From: Burkholderiaceae bacterium | Lineage (GTDB): Bacteria > Pseudomonadota > Gammaproteobacteria > Burkholderiales > Burkholderiaceae_C | DNA length: 5,840 nt | NCBI GenBank assembly: GCA_023262365.1 | Contig: JALRBF010000314.1 | Location: 1 to 5,840 of the forward strand | Direction: 5' to 3' | In this document: piece by piece, positions 5,050 through 5,840 of the stretch | How positions within the stretch are numbered: the first letter of the stretch is position 1 | How the letters are laid out: the number at the start of each line of letters is the position of its first letter | Notes under the pieces: generated by a model | What the model saw: only the letters and a program-made list of their open reading frames with translations | Databases searched by the model: none | Told to the model about the DNA's origin: nothing | Position numbers and translations under genes: made by a program

Positions 5050-5840
5050 ATGGAGACCAAGTGGTTGGAAGACTTTGTGTCGCTGGCGCAAACCCGCAGC
5101 TTCAGCCGTTCGGCGCAGTTGCGCCACGTCACGCAACCCGCGTTTTCGCGGCGCATCCAGTCGCTGGAGGCGTGGGCGGGTACCGACTTGGTTGACCGCT
5201 CCAGTTACCCGACCAAGCTGACTGCAGCGGGCCAAGTCTTGTACGAGCAAGCCTTGAGCATGTTGCAAGAGCTGCAAGCCACGCGCTCGACCTTGCGCAC
5301 ACACGTCAAGGCGGTCAAGGGCGTGCTGGAATTTGCGGTGCCACACACGCTGGCCATTTCCTTTTTCCCGCATTGGATGGCGGCCTTGCGCGAGCACCTG
5401 CCGCAGTTGCGCAGTCGCTTGATCGCGATGAACGTGCACGACGCTGTGTTGCGCCTGGTGGAAGGCAGTTGTGACGTGTTGTTGGCCTATCACCACCCTT
5501 CGCACCCGATTGCGCTGGACCCCATGCATTACGACATGTTGGTCTTGGGGCATGACATGGTCACCGCTTATGCCGCGCCAACGGGCGATGCGCCCAAATG
5601 GACCTGGCCGCCCGCGCGCGGTCAACGCACACCCTGGCTGGCCTACGCCTCAGGGGCGTATTTGGGTTTGGTGGTTGAAAGCGCCTTGAAAAAGGCCTCG
5701 GCCATCGACGCCTTTGACCGCGTGTACGAAACCGAGATGTCGGAAAGCGTCAAGGCCATGGCGGTCGAGGGCCAAGGCGTGGCCTTTTTGCCCGCCAGTG
5801 CGGTGGCCAACGACGTGGCGCGCGGTCGCTTGTTGCCGCT
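5050..5840 (+). CDS. hypT: LysR-family regulator, HypT (YjiE) subfamily, 3' truncated
   Basis: The open frame gives 263 residues before the window ends; the family is about 300, so the last ~35-40 are missing. Residues 1-60 form the LysR winged helix-turn-helix (METKWLEDFVSLAQTRSFS, then HVTQPAFSRRIQSLEAWAG), followed by a linker helix and a two-lobed effector domain from about 90. The ETKWL opening, QPAFSRRI, AVPHTLAISFFP (96-107), NVHDAVLRLVEG (128-139), GAYLG (202-206) and EGQGVAFLP (240-248) match the HypT subfamily. E. coli HypT is a hypochlorite-responsive factor activated by oxidation of Met123, Met206 and Met230. By eye against my memory of that protein, only the third is kept here (Met230 in TEMSES); the first two align with Leu113 and Leu205. 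The subfamily is fairly sure, the hypochlorite response is not. It follows the exporter after 3 bases with a strong Shine-Dalgarno, so it is probably in the same transcript. Confidence 0.85.
   Translation, partial: METKWLEDFVSLAQTRSFSRSAQLRHVTQPAFSRRIQSLEAWAGTDLVDRSSYPTKLTAAGQVLYEQALSMLQELQATRSTLRTHVKAVKGVLEFAVPHTLAISFFPHWMAALREHLPQLRSRLIAMNVHDAVLRLVEGSCDVLLAYHHPSHPIALDPMHYDMLVLGHDMVTAYAAPTGDAPKWTWPPARGQRTPWLAYASGAYLGLVVESALKKASAIDAFDRVYETEMSESVKAMAVEGQGVAFLPASAVANDVARGRLLP

Noticed and set aside
3223..5625. Minus-strand open frame of about 800 codons opposite the exporter and LysR genes
   Set aside because: Its product is Arg/Gln/His-rich with no domain, and it spans two clear genes on the other strand. 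It is explained by G/C-biased codon use of those genes.

Overview
The window is about 94% one piece of a betaproteobacterial chromosome (positions ~339-5840). The ArgB-SlmA gene pair, the YciA/YigI-type thioesterases, the HypT-like LysR regulator and the moderately high G+C coding style all suggest Burkholderiales, probably Comamonadaceae-like. The first ~340 bases do not belong with this. They encode the middle of a 3-hydroxyacyl-CoA dehydrogenase with about 95% G/C at third codon positions and a GTC/CTC/GAG-rich style typical of Actinobacteria. That reading frame stops making sense at ~337-341, exactly where the second half of argB begins in a different frame. Both genes are cut at the same point, so the first 340 bases are most likely a chimeric join (assembly or library) and not a natural gene order.

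Layout: 1-341 (+) internal fragment of a FadB-type dehydrogenase; ~336-788 (+) C-terminal half of acetylglutamate kinase ArgB; 838-1503 (+) the TetR-family nucleoid occlusion factor SlmA; 1500-2252 (+) a crotonase, overlapping slmA by ATGA, with an active site more like a delta3,delta2-enoyl-CoA isomerase than a hydratase. Converging on it are two minus-strand hotdog-fold acyl-CoA thioesterases, a YciA type (3153-2746) followed by a YigI/PaaI-like type (2749-2264), overlapping by GTGA. A 7-bp inverted repeat lies between the convergent genes and contains both stop codons. Divergent from the thioesterases is an Atm1/ABCB7-type ABC exporter (3199-5046). Three bases after it comes a LysR-type regulator of the HypT (YjiE) subfamily (5050 to the window end, cut off), which has the only strong Shine-Dalgarno sequence seen here.

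Functionally there are two small neighbourhoods. One handles acyl-CoA: the crotonase plus two thioesterases, facing each other. The other may handle thiol or oxidative stress: a probable glutathione-conjugate exporter coupled to a regulator related to a hypochlorite sensor. I see no RNA gene, CRISPR array, insertion sequence or phage element, and there is no gene-free stretch longer than about 50 bases. I did not find a clearly new system. The best leads are the chimeric join, the changed methionine set in the HypT-like regulator, the Atm1-HypT pairing and the isomerase-like crotonase.
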